Positions 1 through 7,855 of a stretch of 64,000 nt of DNA are shown here, piece after piece (position 1 is the stretch's first letter; every line of letters begins with the position of its first letter). The notes below the pieces were generated by a model. It was not told the DNA's origin. It did no database searches and saw only the letters and a list, made by a program, of their open reading frames with translations. Where the stretch lies: assembly GCA_002404015.1 (NCBI GenBank), contig DHIW01000064.1, positions 40,961-104,960 on the forward strand. The letters run 5' to 3'. A program made the translations under genes and the position numbers. The stretch comes from Chloroflexi bacterium UBA4736. GTDB lineage: Bacteria; Chloroflexota; Dormibacteria; Dormibacterales; Dormibacteraceae.

Positions 1-793
1 CGGGCAGGATCATGATGTAGACCTCGGGGTGGCCGAAGAACCAGAACAGGTGCTGGAACAGCACCGGCCGGCCCTGGGTGGTGAAGAAGTTCGTGCCGAA
101 GTTGCGGTCGAAGAAGAGCAGGATCAGCGCCGCCGCGATGGGTGCGCCAACCACCAGCAGCAGGATCGAGGTCGAGATCTGGGCCCAGACGAAGAGCGGC
201 AGCCGGCTCAGCTTCATGCCCGGCGCGCGGAGCGCGATGATCGTGGTAAGGAAGTTGGTCGAGGCCATGATCCCGCTGACCGCCCAGATGAAGATGCTGA
301 GTATCCAGAGGTCGACCCCGGTGCCGGGGTTGAACTTGAGCTCGGTCAGGGGCGGATAGCCGGTCCAGCCGGCGTTCAGCGCGCCGCCCGTGAAAAAGGC
401 CAGGTAGTAGACGAAGAACGAGACCGGGATCAGCCAGAAGCCCAGCAGGTTCAGGCGCGGGAAGGCCATGTCGCGAGCGCCAACCATGATCGGCACCATG
501 TAGTTGGCGATGCCGGTCATGAAGATGGTGACGAAGAAAAAGATCATCGTCACGCCGTGCGCGCTGACCAGCTGGTTGTAGGTCTCGGCGTCGAAGAACT
601 TGTTGTTCGGCACCGACAGCTGCACCCGCATGCCCAGCGCCATGACCCCGCCGATCACGAAGCTGGCGATCCCCGTGAACATGTACATGATCCCGATCAG
701 CTTGTGGTCGGTCGTGGTCAGCCAGATCGTGATCGGGCTGAAGAACGTCCGATCGTAGGCCTTGGGCCGGGGCGGGATCGCTATCGTTGCCAT
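1..793 (-). CDS. ctaD: Cytochrome c oxidase subunit I, 3' end outside window
   Basis: Catalytic heme-copper subunit of the terminal oxidase, which reduces O2 to water and pumps protons in the cytoplasmic membrane. The visible 264 residues begin with ATG at 793, preceded by a GGAGAG ribosome-binding site. They carry the family hallmarks TTTDHKLIG, HGVTMIFFFV (heme a ligand His) and, at the window edge, WFFGHPEVYI with the CuB-binding His. Several hydrophobic helices are evident. It lies 15 nt after ctaC on the same strand, so the two are co-transcribed. The C-terminal half is cut off by the window end. The identification is very secure. Confidence 0.97.
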   Translation of the reverse strand, partial: MATIAIPPRPKAYDRTFFSPITIWLTTTDHKLIGIMYMFTGIASFVIGGVMALGMRVQLSVPNNKFFDAETYNQLVSAHGVTMIFFFVTIFMTGIANYMVPIMVGARDMAFPRLNLLGFWLIPVSFFVYYLAFFTGGALNAGWTGYPPLTELKFNPGTGVDLWILSIFIWAVSGIMASTNFLTTIIALRAPGMKLSRLPLFVWAQISTSILLLVVGAPIAAALILLFFDRNFGTNFFTTQGRPVLFQHLFWFFGHPEVYIMILP

Positions 794-808
794 TGCGGTC
801 TCTCCAGG

Positions 809-1636
809 TTATCTGCTGGGTGAGGGGCTTGGGCTGGGGCTGGGCTGGCTGGCGGCGGCCTTCTGCTTGGCGACCCACTGGTCGAAGGCGGCCTGGTCGA
901 CTGCCTGCACGCGGATCTGCATGGTGGCGTGGCCGACGCCGCAGAGCTCTGCGCACTCGCCTCGCCAGGTGCCGGGCTGGTCGATCTTCAACCAGTTGAA
1001 GTTGTCGTAGCCGGGCACGGCGTCCGTCTTGCCCGAGATCGAAGGCACCCACCAGGAGTGGATGACGTCGCGGCCCTGGAAGCGGAGTCGCACCGTCTTT
1101 CCGGTGGGGACCACCAGGGGTGCCACTTCCCCCGTGCTCACCCCGTCGACCTTGAGCGTGACGCCGCTGTTGCGGTAGTCGTACTGCCAGCCGAACTGGT
1201 AGCCCGTCACGGTGATCTCCTCGTCGTACTTGAACGTGTCGGCGCTGGCCTGGAAGTCATTGGTCAGCTCGACCATCGAGACTCCGGCGATCACCAGCAC
1301 GATGACCAGCGGGATCAAGGTCCAGACGACCTCCAGGATCGTGCTCCCGTGGAACTGGGGCGGTATGAACCCAGGCGGCCGCTTGGAGCGGCGGAACTTG
1401 AGGATCGCCACCAGCAGGAGGATCTCCACGACCAGGAAAACCGCGATCGCGACCGGGCTGATGCCGACGTAGAGGTTGAAGATGTTGCGGCCGTTGGGAG
1501 AGACCGGGTCGGGAAAGATCGGCCGCAGGCCGCTGTCGGCGGAAGCGGAGCCGGCCAGGACGACGAGGCCCAGGGCCGCCAGGGCCGTCGCGACGCCCAG
1601 GATACGGAGCCGTGCGCGGGGCGGGCGACGGGTCAT
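809..1636 (-). CDS. ctaC: Cytochrome c oxidase subunit II
   Basis: Receives electrons from cytochrome c through a binuclear CuA centre and passes them to subunit I. The protein has an N-terminal signal segment (after MTRRPPRARLRILGV), two membrane helices (about residues 58-80 and 107-123) and a periplasmic cupredoxin domain. The CuA ligands lie in GECAELCGVGHATM near residues 226-239, with the first His in VIHSWW. The tail is a Ser-Pro repeat. I chose the ATG at 1636 over the longer reading frame because a TATACT hexamer sits 9 nt upstream, fitting a leaderless start. It is followed directly by ctaD. Confidence 0.95.
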   Translation of the reverse strand: MTRRPPRARLRILGVATALAALGLVVLAGSASADSGLRPIFPDPVSPNGRNIFNLYVGISPVAIAVFLVVEILLLVAILKFRRSKRPPGFIPPQFHGSTILEVVWTLIPLVIVLVIAGVSMVELTNDFQASADTFKYDEEITVTGYQFGWQYDYRNSGVTLKVDGVSTGEVAPLVVPTGKTVRLRFQGRDVIHSWWVPSISGKTDAVPGYDNFNWLKIDQPGTWRGECAELCGVGHATMQIRVQAVDQAAFDQWVAKQKAAASQPSPSPSPSPSR

Positions 1637-1645
1637 ACGCCGAAA

Positions 1646-1651
1646 AGTATA
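1646..1651 (-). promoter_or_regulatory. Putative -10 element of ctaC-ctaD (leaderless)
   Basis: TATACT on the minus strand, 9 nt before the ctaC ATG, with no Shine-Dalgarno in between. The predicted transcription start would fall at or next to the start codon. It forms a back-to-back pair with the rightward element at 1700-1705 in a 77-bp divergent gap. Confidence 0.6.
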
Positions 1652-1699
1652 GGCAGCCACCCTGGGCTGCTCGACTTCGGGCAGCCACCTCCGCGTTGT

Positions 1700-1705
1700 T
1701 AGAAT
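1700..1705 (+). promoter_or_regulatory. Putative -10 element of the zinc-ribbon/ctaE unit (leaderless)
   Basis: TAGAAT, 8 nt before the GTG at 1714, with no ribosome-binding site. It is the same arrangement as at many other first genes in this window. Confidence 0.6.
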
Positions 1706-1713
1706 CGCTCCCA

Positions 1714-2232
1714 GTGGCAACCGCTACGAAACCTCGCTACGTGGACACGGGGAATCCGGCGCTCGCCATCGACTGCCCCCACTGCGGGCTCCTGACCGCC
1801 CGCTTCGGCCAGTACTGCCGCAACTGCGGCTACTCGCTCTGGCCGAGCGCTCCCGTCGCCTCGGCCGCTTTCAAAGCCTGGCGTGATGCTTCGCCCGAGC
1901 GGGCCCTCGCCCACCAGTACGACCTCACGCTGCCCGAGCGGCCGCCGTACGTGCCGGCGGTGCCGCTGATGGACTACGAGGAGCGCGCCCGCCAGCTGGG
2001 CATCCACCTGTTCCCGACCAGCAACTACCCGATCCTGATCTGTATCGGCCTCTTCTTCCTGGCCCTGGCGGCGCCGCCCTGGAACATGTGGGTCCGCATC
2101 GTCTGCGGCGCGATCGGACTGCTGTTCTTCCTGATCGGGGTCGTGGGCTGGGTGGTGATCGAGGACACCAAGATGTACACGGAGTCGGTGGGCGGTGTCC
2201 ACGTCCAGCCCGAAACGGAGGATCACCACTGA
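1714..2232 (+). CDS. Zinc-ribbon, two-helix membrane protein in the oxidase locus
   Basis: 172 residues starting at GTG 1714. The N-terminus holds a zinc-ribbon-like pair of CxxC knuckles (CPHCG at about residues 19-23 and CRNCG at about 35-39). The C-terminal half has two adjacent hydrophobic helices (from PILICIGLFFLALAA and MWVRIVCGAIGLLFFLIGVV), followed by a short polar tail. Position between ctaC and ctaE, with two helices near the C-terminus, suggests a small accessory oxidase subunit comparable to subunit IV/CtaF. The zinc ribbon is not part of the usual family, so function is inferred from context only. Its stop overlaps a 14-codon reading frame leading into ctaE. Confidence 0.8.
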   Translation: MATATKPRYVDTGNPALAIDCPHCGLLTARFGQYCRNCGYSLWPSAPVASAAFKAWRDASPERALAHQYDLTLPERPPYVPAVPLMDYEERARQLGIHLFPTSNYPILICIGLFFLALAAPPWNMWVRIVCGAIGLLFFLIGVVGWVVIEDTKMYTESVGGVHVQPETEDHH

Positions 2233-2276
2233 TGTCACCCCAAGAAATCTTGGGATTTCTCGGGGACCCTGACTGA
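2232..2276 (+). CDS. Possible 14-residue coupling peptide between oxidase genes
   Basis: The stop of the preceding gene overlaps an ATG (TGATG). That ATG opens MSPQEILGFLGDPD, whose own stop again overlaps the ctaE ATG (TGATG). The stretch also contains the perfect inverted repeat CCCAAGA-AA-TCTTGGG at about 2238-2253. Two consecutive stop/start overlaps suggest translational coupling through this mini-frame, but a chance arrangement cannot be excluded. No function is assigned. Confidence 0.35.
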   Translation: MSPQEILGFLGDPD

Positions 2277-3082
2277 TGGCTGTCGCCACGGTAGAGCGCG
2301 AACCGCAGATCAGCCATCCCGAGTATCCCGGCCTGCACGTCGGGATGATGGGCATGTACATCTTCCTGTGCTCCGAGGTGATGTTCTTCGGGAGCCTGTT
2401 CGCGGTCTATTTCTACCTCTTCGGCTCGCATCCGCTGGGCTGGCCTCCGCCCGACACGCAGCCGGTCCAGTATTGGCCGCTGCCCTTCATAAACACCTTC
2501 GTGCTGGTGTCCTCCGGCGTCACCTGTCACTTCGCCCTGGAGTCGATCCGGCTGCGCGGGGTGATGGGCCGCTTCGGCCTGGTCGGGGCGGGAATCCTGA
2601 TCGTGCTCTTCATCATCCCGGAGCTGATCTCCGGCTTCTACGCCCTGACCGGGTCCGACCACGCAGTCTTCGACGCCGGCCTGGCGTTCTTCGGGGCGGT
2701 CGTGGCGGTGCTCGCTATCCCCTTCATGCTCGGCCGCGGCAGGGCCGGCGGCCGGGCCTCGTTCATCGGGCTCTGGATCGCCACCATCCTCCTGGGCGCC
2801 GCCTTCGAAGCGGGCCAGGCCTACGAGTTCATCAACGCCCACATCAAGTTCGGCGGCCTGAACGAGTTCGGCAGCGCCTTCTTCGCGATGACCGGGTTCC
2901 ACGGCGCCCACGTCGCGGGCGGGCTGGTCCTGCTTCTCCTGGTCCTCGGCCGAGCGTTGAGAGGCCAGTTCGACGCCCAACACCACATCGCGCCTGCGGC
3001 AGTGACGCTCTACTGGCACTTCGTCGACGTGGTCTGGTTCTTCCTGTTCGGGATCCTCTACGTCGCCGTCACCGCGTTCTAG
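2276..3082 (+). CDS. ctaE: Cytochrome c oxidase subunit III
   Basis: 268-residue polytopic membrane protein and structural third subunit of the aa3-type oxidase. Family features include HVGMMGMYIFLCSEVMFFG near the N-terminus, GQAYEF, a TGFHGAHV motif and the C-terminal YWHFVDVVWFFLFGILY. About seven hydrophobic helices are visible and the length is normal for a bacterial subunit III. It starts at ATG 2276, overlapping the stop of the 14-codon frame, so translation is probably coupled to the upstream gene. It is convergent with the FKBP gene, 12 nt away. Confidence 0.96.
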   Translation: MAVATVEREPQISHPEYPGLHVGMMGMYIFLCSEVMFFGSLFAVYFYLFGSHPLGWPPPDTQPVQYWPLPFINTFVLVSSGVTCHFALESIRLRGVMGRFGLVGAGILIVLFIIPELISGFYALTGSDHAVFDAGLAFFGAVVAVLAIPFMLGRGRAGGRASFIGLWIATILLGAAFEAGQAYEFINAHIKFGGLNEFGSAFFAMTGFHGAHVAGGLVLLLLVLGRALRGQFDAQHHIAPAAVTLYWHFVDVVWFFLFGILYVAVTAF

Positions 3083-3094
3083 CGGATCAGCCTT

Positions 3095-3643
3095 CTAGGG
3101 GGAGGCGCTCGGGCTAGGGCTGCTGGGCGACGGGCTGGGCGGAGGGGCGGTGATCTGCAGGACCTCGACGTCGAAGACCAGCGTCGCGTTGGGCGGGATC
3201 GGCGAGGGGCTGGGCGGCGTCGCCCCATATCCGAGCGCGGAGGGGATCGTCAGACGGCGCTTGCCGCCAACCTTCATGCCCGGGATGCCCTCGTCCCAGC
3301 CCTGGATCACCTGTCCGGCGCCGATCTGCAAGTCGAAGGGCTGGCCGCTGTCCCGGCTGGAGTCGAACTTGGTGCCGTTGCTGAGCCAGCCGGTGTAGTG
3401 CACCTGGATCTTGGCGCCGCTCAGCACAACGTCCCCCGTACCGACCACCAGGTTCACGAACTGCAGGCCGTCGGGCAGCTTGACAGCCGTCTGGTTGGCG
3501 CCCTGGCTGAAGTCGTCCAGGCCGGCCACCGGGGTGGGCGTGGTCTGCTCGACCGTCGCAGCGGGCCCGTTGCCGGCAGTGGGGTCCGAGTAGCCGCAGG
3601 CGCCCAGGAACAGGGCCAGCCCGACGGCCGCCAGGCGCTTCAC
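3095..3643 (-). CDS. FKBP-type peptidyl-prolyl isomerase, lipoprotein
   Basis: 182 residues from a GTG start that overlaps the stop of the cyclophilin gene (GTGA). The N-terminus MKRLAAVGLALFLGACGYS is a lipoprotein signal with lipobox LGAC, so the enzyme should sit on the outer face of the membrane. The FKBP fold covers about residues 70-165: VQVHYTGWLSNGTKFDSS-type strand, GQVIQGWDEGIPGMKVGGKR and the LGYGA loop are all recognisable. The tail is a Ser-Pro-rich stretch. It presumably assists folding of exported proteins together with the upstream cyclophilin. Confidence 0.92.
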   Translation of the reverse strand: MKRLAAVGLALFLGACGYSDPTAGNGPAATVEQTTPTPVAGLDDFSQGANQTAVKLPDGLQFVNLVVGTGDVVLSGAKIQVHYTGWLSNGTKFDSSRDSGQPFDLQIGAGQVIQGWDEGIPGMKVGGKRRLTIPSALGYGATPPSPSPIPPNATLVFDVEVLQITAPPPSPSPSSPSPSASP

Positions 3644-4269
3644 TGGGCCGCGATGTCGATCGACTTGATCTGGTCGCCAGGCTTCATGGCCGTCGCGACG
3701 TCCTGGCCGGAAAGCACGTTGCCAAAATGGTTGTAGACGCCGCCCGTGGCCAGGTGCGGCGCGTCGCCCAGCAGGATGAAGAACTGGGAGCCGCTCACGC
3801 CTGCACTGCTGGACGCCATGGCCAGCGAGCCTTTGACCCAGGGCGCGGCGTTCGTCTCGTTCGGCAGCTTGTAGCCGGGGCCCCCAGTGCCGTTGCCGAG
3901 CGGGTCGCCGCCCTGCAGCACGAAGCCGGCCTCCACGCGGTGGAACGTGAGGCCGTCGTAGTAGTGGTTCTGCGACAGGTAGACGAAGTTGTTGACGGTC
4001 ACCGGGGCCGCCTTGGGATCGAGCTTCAGGACGATGTCGCCGCGAGCCGTGTGGATCGTGGCCGTGTAAGCCTTGCTGACGTCGATGATCGTGTCGGGGG
4101 GCGTGGTTCGTTCTTGCATGCAGGTACGGATGGCATTCTGGCAGGCGGGAGCCGCCGTCGCCGCCGGGACGCCGGTGGAGGTGGACGTGTCCGAACCGCC
4201 GCAGGCGAGCAGCAGGGCCAGGAGGGGAAGGGCCAGGAGCGGCCTCAGTGGACCGGCTCCCTCGCCCAC
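3640..4269 (-). CDS. Cyclophilin-type peptidyl-prolyl isomerase, lipoprotein
   Basis: 209 residues. The N-terminal hydrophobic stretch ends in LLALLLACGG, a lipobox. The cyclophilin core shows NNFVYLSQNHYYDG, FHRVEAGFVLQGGDP (catalytic Arg in FHRV) and GTGGPGY, all diagnostic. ATG 4269 overlaps the last codons of the MFS gene by 25 nt; a shorter start inside the overlap is possible. The stop overlaps the GTG of the FKBP gene, so two proline isomerases of different families are translationally coupled. Confidence 0.92.
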   Translation of the reverse strand: MGEGAGPLRPLLALPLLALLLACGGSDTSTSTGVPAATAAPACQNAIRTCMQERTTPPDTIIDVSKAYTATIHTARGDIVLKLDPKAAPVTVNNFVYLSQNHYYDGLTFHRVEAGFVLQGGDPLGNGTGGPGYKLPNETNAAPWVKGSLAMASSSAGVSGSQFFILLGDAPHLATGGVYNHFGNVLSGQDVATAMKPGDQIKSIDIAAQ

Positions 4270-5441
4270 AACGCGAGCACTGCGGCCAGTATGACCGCGA
4301 AGCCTGCGGCAACGCCCAGGGCGATGGGGACGCTCCCGAAGGCGGCCAGCCCGCCGGCCATCAGGGGGCCCGCGCCGAAGCCGATCGCGATCGCGCTGGC
4401 GCTGACGCCGAAGACCCGGGCCTGGACCTGGACGGGCGCCTCGAGCCCGATCATGCTCGCCAGGGCGGGGCCCAGCACGCCGTAGAACAGGCCCGCCGCG
4501 GCCGTCGCCAGCACGATCACCCCCACGTCCGGCACCAGCGCGACCGCGACCTCCGAGAGCGCCAGCAGCACCGCCGCGGCGACCGCCACCGACACGTAGC
4601 TGAGCCTGCGCACGAAGGCCGAGTACGCCACCGCGGCAAAGGCGCTCGCCAGGCCGGAAGCCGCGAAGGCCAGGCCGGTGACGCTCGCCACACCGCTCGA
4701 TAGGTGGCCGAGCAAGCGCAGGACGAGCAGCGGCTGGAAGCCGCTGAAGGAGATCTGCAGCAGCCCCTGGCAGACGATCAGCACAGCCACGGCGCCTAGG
4801 GTGCCGGCCCCGGTTGCCCGCAGGATCGCCACGGCCGAGCCCTGAGGGGTCCCCACCTTTTCGATCGGCGTCTCCCGAACCACGATCAGCACGGGCACGA
4901 CCGAGATGGCCAGCATCACGCCGGCGCCCACGAAGATCGCCCGCAGCCCGAACACTGAGGCCGCCAGCCCGCCGACCAGGGGCCCCAGCGCGCTGCCGAC
5001 CGCGATCGAAGAGCTGAGGACTCCGAGCGCCCAGCCGACCCGGTTCCGGGGCGTCCCGGTGGCGACCAGGGCTGTCGCCGCGGCGACCGTGCCCGAGGTC
5101 GCGCCCTGGAGCAGGCGGAGGATCACCAGGTCGACGGGGCCCCGGGCAAGGCCCATCAGGCCGACCGTGAGCGCGCCGCCGATCATCGCCCGGGCCAGCA
5201 TTGAGCGCCGCCCGTAGCGATCGGCCAGGACCCCCCAGAGGGGGCTCATGATCGCCTGCGAGAAGCCCGCCACCCCTCCCGAGACCCCGGTCCAGAGGGC
5301 CAGTTCCTGCGGCTGCTGGACGCCCAGCTCCTTCAGGAACAGCGGCAGGAAGGGGAAGGCGAACGAGAATCCGAAGATCGCGGTGAGTTCAGCGAACCAG
5401 AGCGCGGCGAGGTTGCGCTTCCAATCGACTTCGGGCGTCAA
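4245..5441 (-). CDS. MFS-family transporter
   Basis: 398 residues with about twelve hydrophobic helices. The loop between helices 2 and 3 carries the MFS signature GVLADRYGRRSMLARAM. The start is the TTG at 5441, whose TTGA overlaps the stop of the upstream molybdenum hydroxylase gene; the first residues are LTPEVDWKRNLAALW. The overall look is that of a drug or metabolite efflux permease; substrate unknown. Coupling to a purine/aldehyde-type hydroxylase hints that it might move the substrate or product of that enzyme, which is inference only. Confidence 0.88.
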   Translation of the reverse strand: MTPEVDWKRNLAALWFAELTAIFGFSFAFPFLPLFLKELGVQQPQELALWTGVSGGVAGFSQAIMSPLWGVLADRYGRRSMLARAMIGGALTVGLMGLARGPVDLVILRLLQGATSGTVAAATALVATGTPRNRVGWALGVLSSSIAVGSALGPLVGGLAASVFGLRAIFVGAGVMLAISVVPVLIVVRETPIEKVGTPQGSAVAILRATGAGTLGAVAVLIVCQGLLQISFSGFQPLLVLRLLGHLSSGVASVTGLAFAASGLASAFAAVAYSAFVRRLSYVSVAVAAAVLLALSEVAVALVPDVGVIVLATAAAGLFYGVLGPALASMIGLEAPVQVQARVFGVSASAIAIGFGAGPLMAGGLAAFGSVPIALGVAAGFAVILAAVLALWAREPVH

Positions 5442-7702
5442 CGCTGCCGGAGCATGTCGTACAGGCGCTCGGGCGTTACCGGCAGGCGGTTGACGATGGC
5501 TTCCGGGTTGCGGCGGCGAATCGCGTCCTCGACCGCGTTGGAGATCGTGGCCGGGACGGGGATGGTGCCGCTCTCGCCCGCGCCCTTGACGCCCTCCGGG
5601 TTCGAGTCTGTGGAGCCGTCCATTGAGACCACCCGGATGTCCGTTTTCATCTCCGGTGCGCTGACCATCGTGTAGTCGAGGAAGCTGCCGCTGACGAAGT
5701 TGCCGTCCGGCTGGTAGATGGCCTCCTCGAAAAGGGCGTAGCCCAGGCCGTGGGCCAGGCCACCGTGCATCTGGCCCATCATCGTCAGCGGGTTCAGGAC
5801 GCGCCCGGTGTCGCAGACGATCACGTAGCGGAGGATCTCCACGCCGCCTGTTTCGGGGTCGACCGCGACGACCGCGGCGTGGCAGCCGCTGGAGTAGGCG
5901 CTGCCCTGCTTCGTGTCCCACTTCTCGGTCACATCCAGGCCGCCCTCCGGGATGGCCTGGGCGACCGGCAGCGACTTGGCGGGCGCCCCCCTCACGCTGA
6001 TCACGCCGTCCTCCAGGACCAGATCGACGGGGTCGGCCTCGATCAGCTCGGCCGCGCGCTCCAGCAGCCGGCGGCGAGCCGAGCTGGCGACTGCGCTGGT
6101 CGCGTTGCCGACGTGGATGGCGCTCCGGCTGCCGGCCGTGAGCAGGGCGAAAGGCGTGCCCGAGGTGTCGCCCGCGGTGACCCGGATCCGCTCCAGGGGC
6201 CACCCCAGCCGGTCGGCCAGCACCTGGGCGGCGAAGGTGCGGTGGCCCTGGCCCTGAGGGGTCGAGCCGAGGAACAGGTGGGCGGTTCCGTCCCTGTCGA
6301 GGCGGACCCGGGCCGGCTCGCCGCTCCCGAACCCGCTGGACTCGACGCAGCAGGCCACGCCCACCCCGACCAGGCGCCCGTCCGGCTGCGCCTGCTGGCG
6401 GCGCACCTCTTCGTAGCGGACTTGCTCCAGCGCCGTCTCGAGCAGTCGCGGGTAGTCACCACTGTCGTAGACGATCGTGCTGCGGCCCTGCGGGAATCCG
6501 GTGTCGTAAGGCATCTGCCCGGGCTGCACGAGGTTCTTGCGCCGAAGCTCGGCCGGATCCATGTCGAGCTCGCGCGCCAGCCGGTCGAGCATCCGCTCGA
6601 TGACGTAGTTGCCGAGCGGGCGGCCGCCCCCGCGGACGAAGCCGGTCGGGGCGGCGTTCGTGTGCACCACGTCCGCCTGGACTTTGAAGGCGGGCAGCAC
6701 ATAGGCCGACATCATGTGGGGGACGATGATGTCCGGCTGGGACGCGCCGGCCGCGCCGTAGGCGCCGATGTCGTGCAGGAGGCGGCCCCGCAGCGCCCGC
6801 AGGCGCCCGTCCGGGCCGGCCGCGATCTCCATCTCGAAGCGGCTGCCGTGCCCCATCACCGTGGTCGCGGTGTCCTCGCTCCGGCTGGCGGTCCAGCGCA
6901 CCGGGCGGTGCAGGGTCCAGGCGGCGTGGGCCGCCAGCACCTCCTCCGGGTACACGGTGCCCTTGGGGCCGAAGCCCCCGCCGACGTCCTCGGCGATCAC
7001 GCGCACCTGCTCCTTCTCCAGGCCCAGCCGCTCGGCGACCTGGTCGCGCACGGTGAAGACGCCCTGGGTCGAGGCCCAGACTGTCAGCCGGTCGTCTTCG
7101 CGGCGGGCTGTCACGACCCGGGGCTCCATCGCCGCGCCACAGATGCGGGCGGTGGTGAGCGTGGCCCGGGCGATCACGGAATCGCCGCTGAAGGCGGCGT
7201 CGGCATCGCCGTACTCGAATGTCTTGGAGCGGCCGATGTTCGACTCCATCCCCTCGTGGACACGCGGGGCCCCGTCGGCCAGGGCGGCCTCCAGCGTGCC
7301 CGCGGCGGGCAGCGGCTCGAGGTCGACGAATATCGCTGCAGCGGCGTCTTCAGCCTGGTAGGGGGTCTCGGCGACCACGGCGACGATCGCGTCGCCGACG
7401 CTGTTGACCTCGCCTGCGACCAGCACCGGGCGGGGCCGATCCTTCATGTCGGGAGGCAGCCAGTCGGTCAGGAAGCGGGTTTGCTCGGGCAGGTCGGCCG
7501 CGGTCCAGATCGCCACCACCCCGGCCATCGCGCGAGCCTGTCCGAGGTCGATCGAACTGACATGCGCGTGGGCGAGGGTCGAGCGCACGAGGGCCATGTG
7601 GAGGAGGCCGTCGAGCTTTATGTCGCCTGCGTAGTGGCCCTGCCCGGTGATCAGGGGCGGGTCTTCCAGCCGCCTCAAGGGCCGGCCGATCACCAGAGGC
7701 AC
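5438..7702 (-). CDS. Xanthine dehydrogenase family molybdenum-binding (large) subunit
   Basis: 754 residues, normal length for the Mo-binding subunit of the xanthine dehydrogenase/aldehyde oxidase/CO dehydrogenase family. The N-terminus IGRPLRRLEDPPLITGQGHYAGDI is typical. Further landmarks are GGGFGPKG, PTGFVRGGGRP (the active-site loop position), GSTPQGQGHRT and GVKGAGESGTIP, which contains the catalytic Glu. The loop does not match the AYxCSFR loop of true form I CO dehydrogenase. No FAD or 2Fe-2S subunit gene lies beside it, so it is an orphan large subunit here. The GTG start has a TATTCT hexamer 6 nt upstream. Confidence 0.9.
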   Translation of the reverse strand: MPLVIGRPLRRLEDPPLITGQGHYAGDIKLDGLLHMALVRSTLAHAHVSSIDLGQARAMAGVVAIWTAADLPEQTRFLTDWLPPDMKDRPRPVLVAGEVNSVGDAIVAVVAETPYQAEDAAAAIFVDLEPLPAAGTLEAALADGAPRVHEGMESNIGRSKTFEYGDADAAFSGDSVIARATLTTARICGAAMEPRVVTARREDDRLTVWASTQGVFTVRDQVAERLGLEKEQVRVIAEDVGGGFGPKGTVYPEEVLAAHAAWTLHRPVRWTASRSEDTATTVMGHGSRFEMEIAAGPDGRLRALRGRLLHDIGAYGAAGASQPDIIVPHMMSAYVLPAFKVQADVVHTNAAPTGFVRGGGRPLGNYVIERMLDRLARELDMDPAELRRKNLVQPGQMPYDTGFPQGRSTIVYDSGDYPRLLETALEQVRYEEVRRQQAQPDGRLVGVGVACCVESSGFGSGEPARVRLDRDGTAHLFLGSTPQGQGHRTFAAQVLADRLGWPLERIRVTAGDTSGTPFALLTAGSRSAIHVGNATSAVASSARRRLLERAAELIEADPVDLVLEDGVISVRGAPAKSLPVAQAIPEGGLDVTEKWDTKQGSAYSSGCHAAVVAVDPETGGVEILRYVIVCDTGRVLNPLTMMGQMHGGLAHGLGYALFEEAIYQPDGNFVSGSFLDYTMVSAPEMKTDIRVVSMDGSTDSNPEGVKGAGESGTIPVPATISNAVEDAIRRRNPEAIVNRLPVTPERLYDMLRQR

Positions 7703-7708
7703 GAAGCT

Positions 7709-7714
7709 AGAATA
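7709..7714 (-). promoter_or_regulatory. Putative -10 element of the molybdenum hydroxylase operon
   Basis: TATTCT on the minus strand, 6 nt from the GTG at 7702, with no ribosome-binding site. It fits the leaderless pattern. Confidence 0.55.
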
Positions 7715-7732
7715 AGCAACCGGCCGGCGCGG

Positions 7733-7808
7733 GGGCGGCTAGCTCAGATGGGAGAGCGCTAGCTTGACATGCTAGAGGTCGGCGGTTCGATCCCGTCGCC
7801 GCCCACCA
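7733..7808 (+). tRNA. tRNA-Val(GAC)
   Basis: Acceptor arms GGGCGGC and GCCGCCC pair perfectly. The anticodon stem CTAGC/GCTAG encloses TTGACAT, giving anticodon GAC. The T-loop TTCGATC and an encoded 3' CCA are present. Confidence 0.95.
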
Positions 7809-7855
7809 GTGCCCGTTTGGAGTTGGACGGGCCGCGGTACTCTCACAAGACTCGG

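Noticed and set aside
5750..7762. 670-codon open frame on the plus strand opposite the molybdenum hydroxylase
   Set aside because: It is the antisense of a well-supported gene. High G+C removes stop codons from the opposite strand, and the translation is rich in Arg, Gly, Ala and His without any domain.
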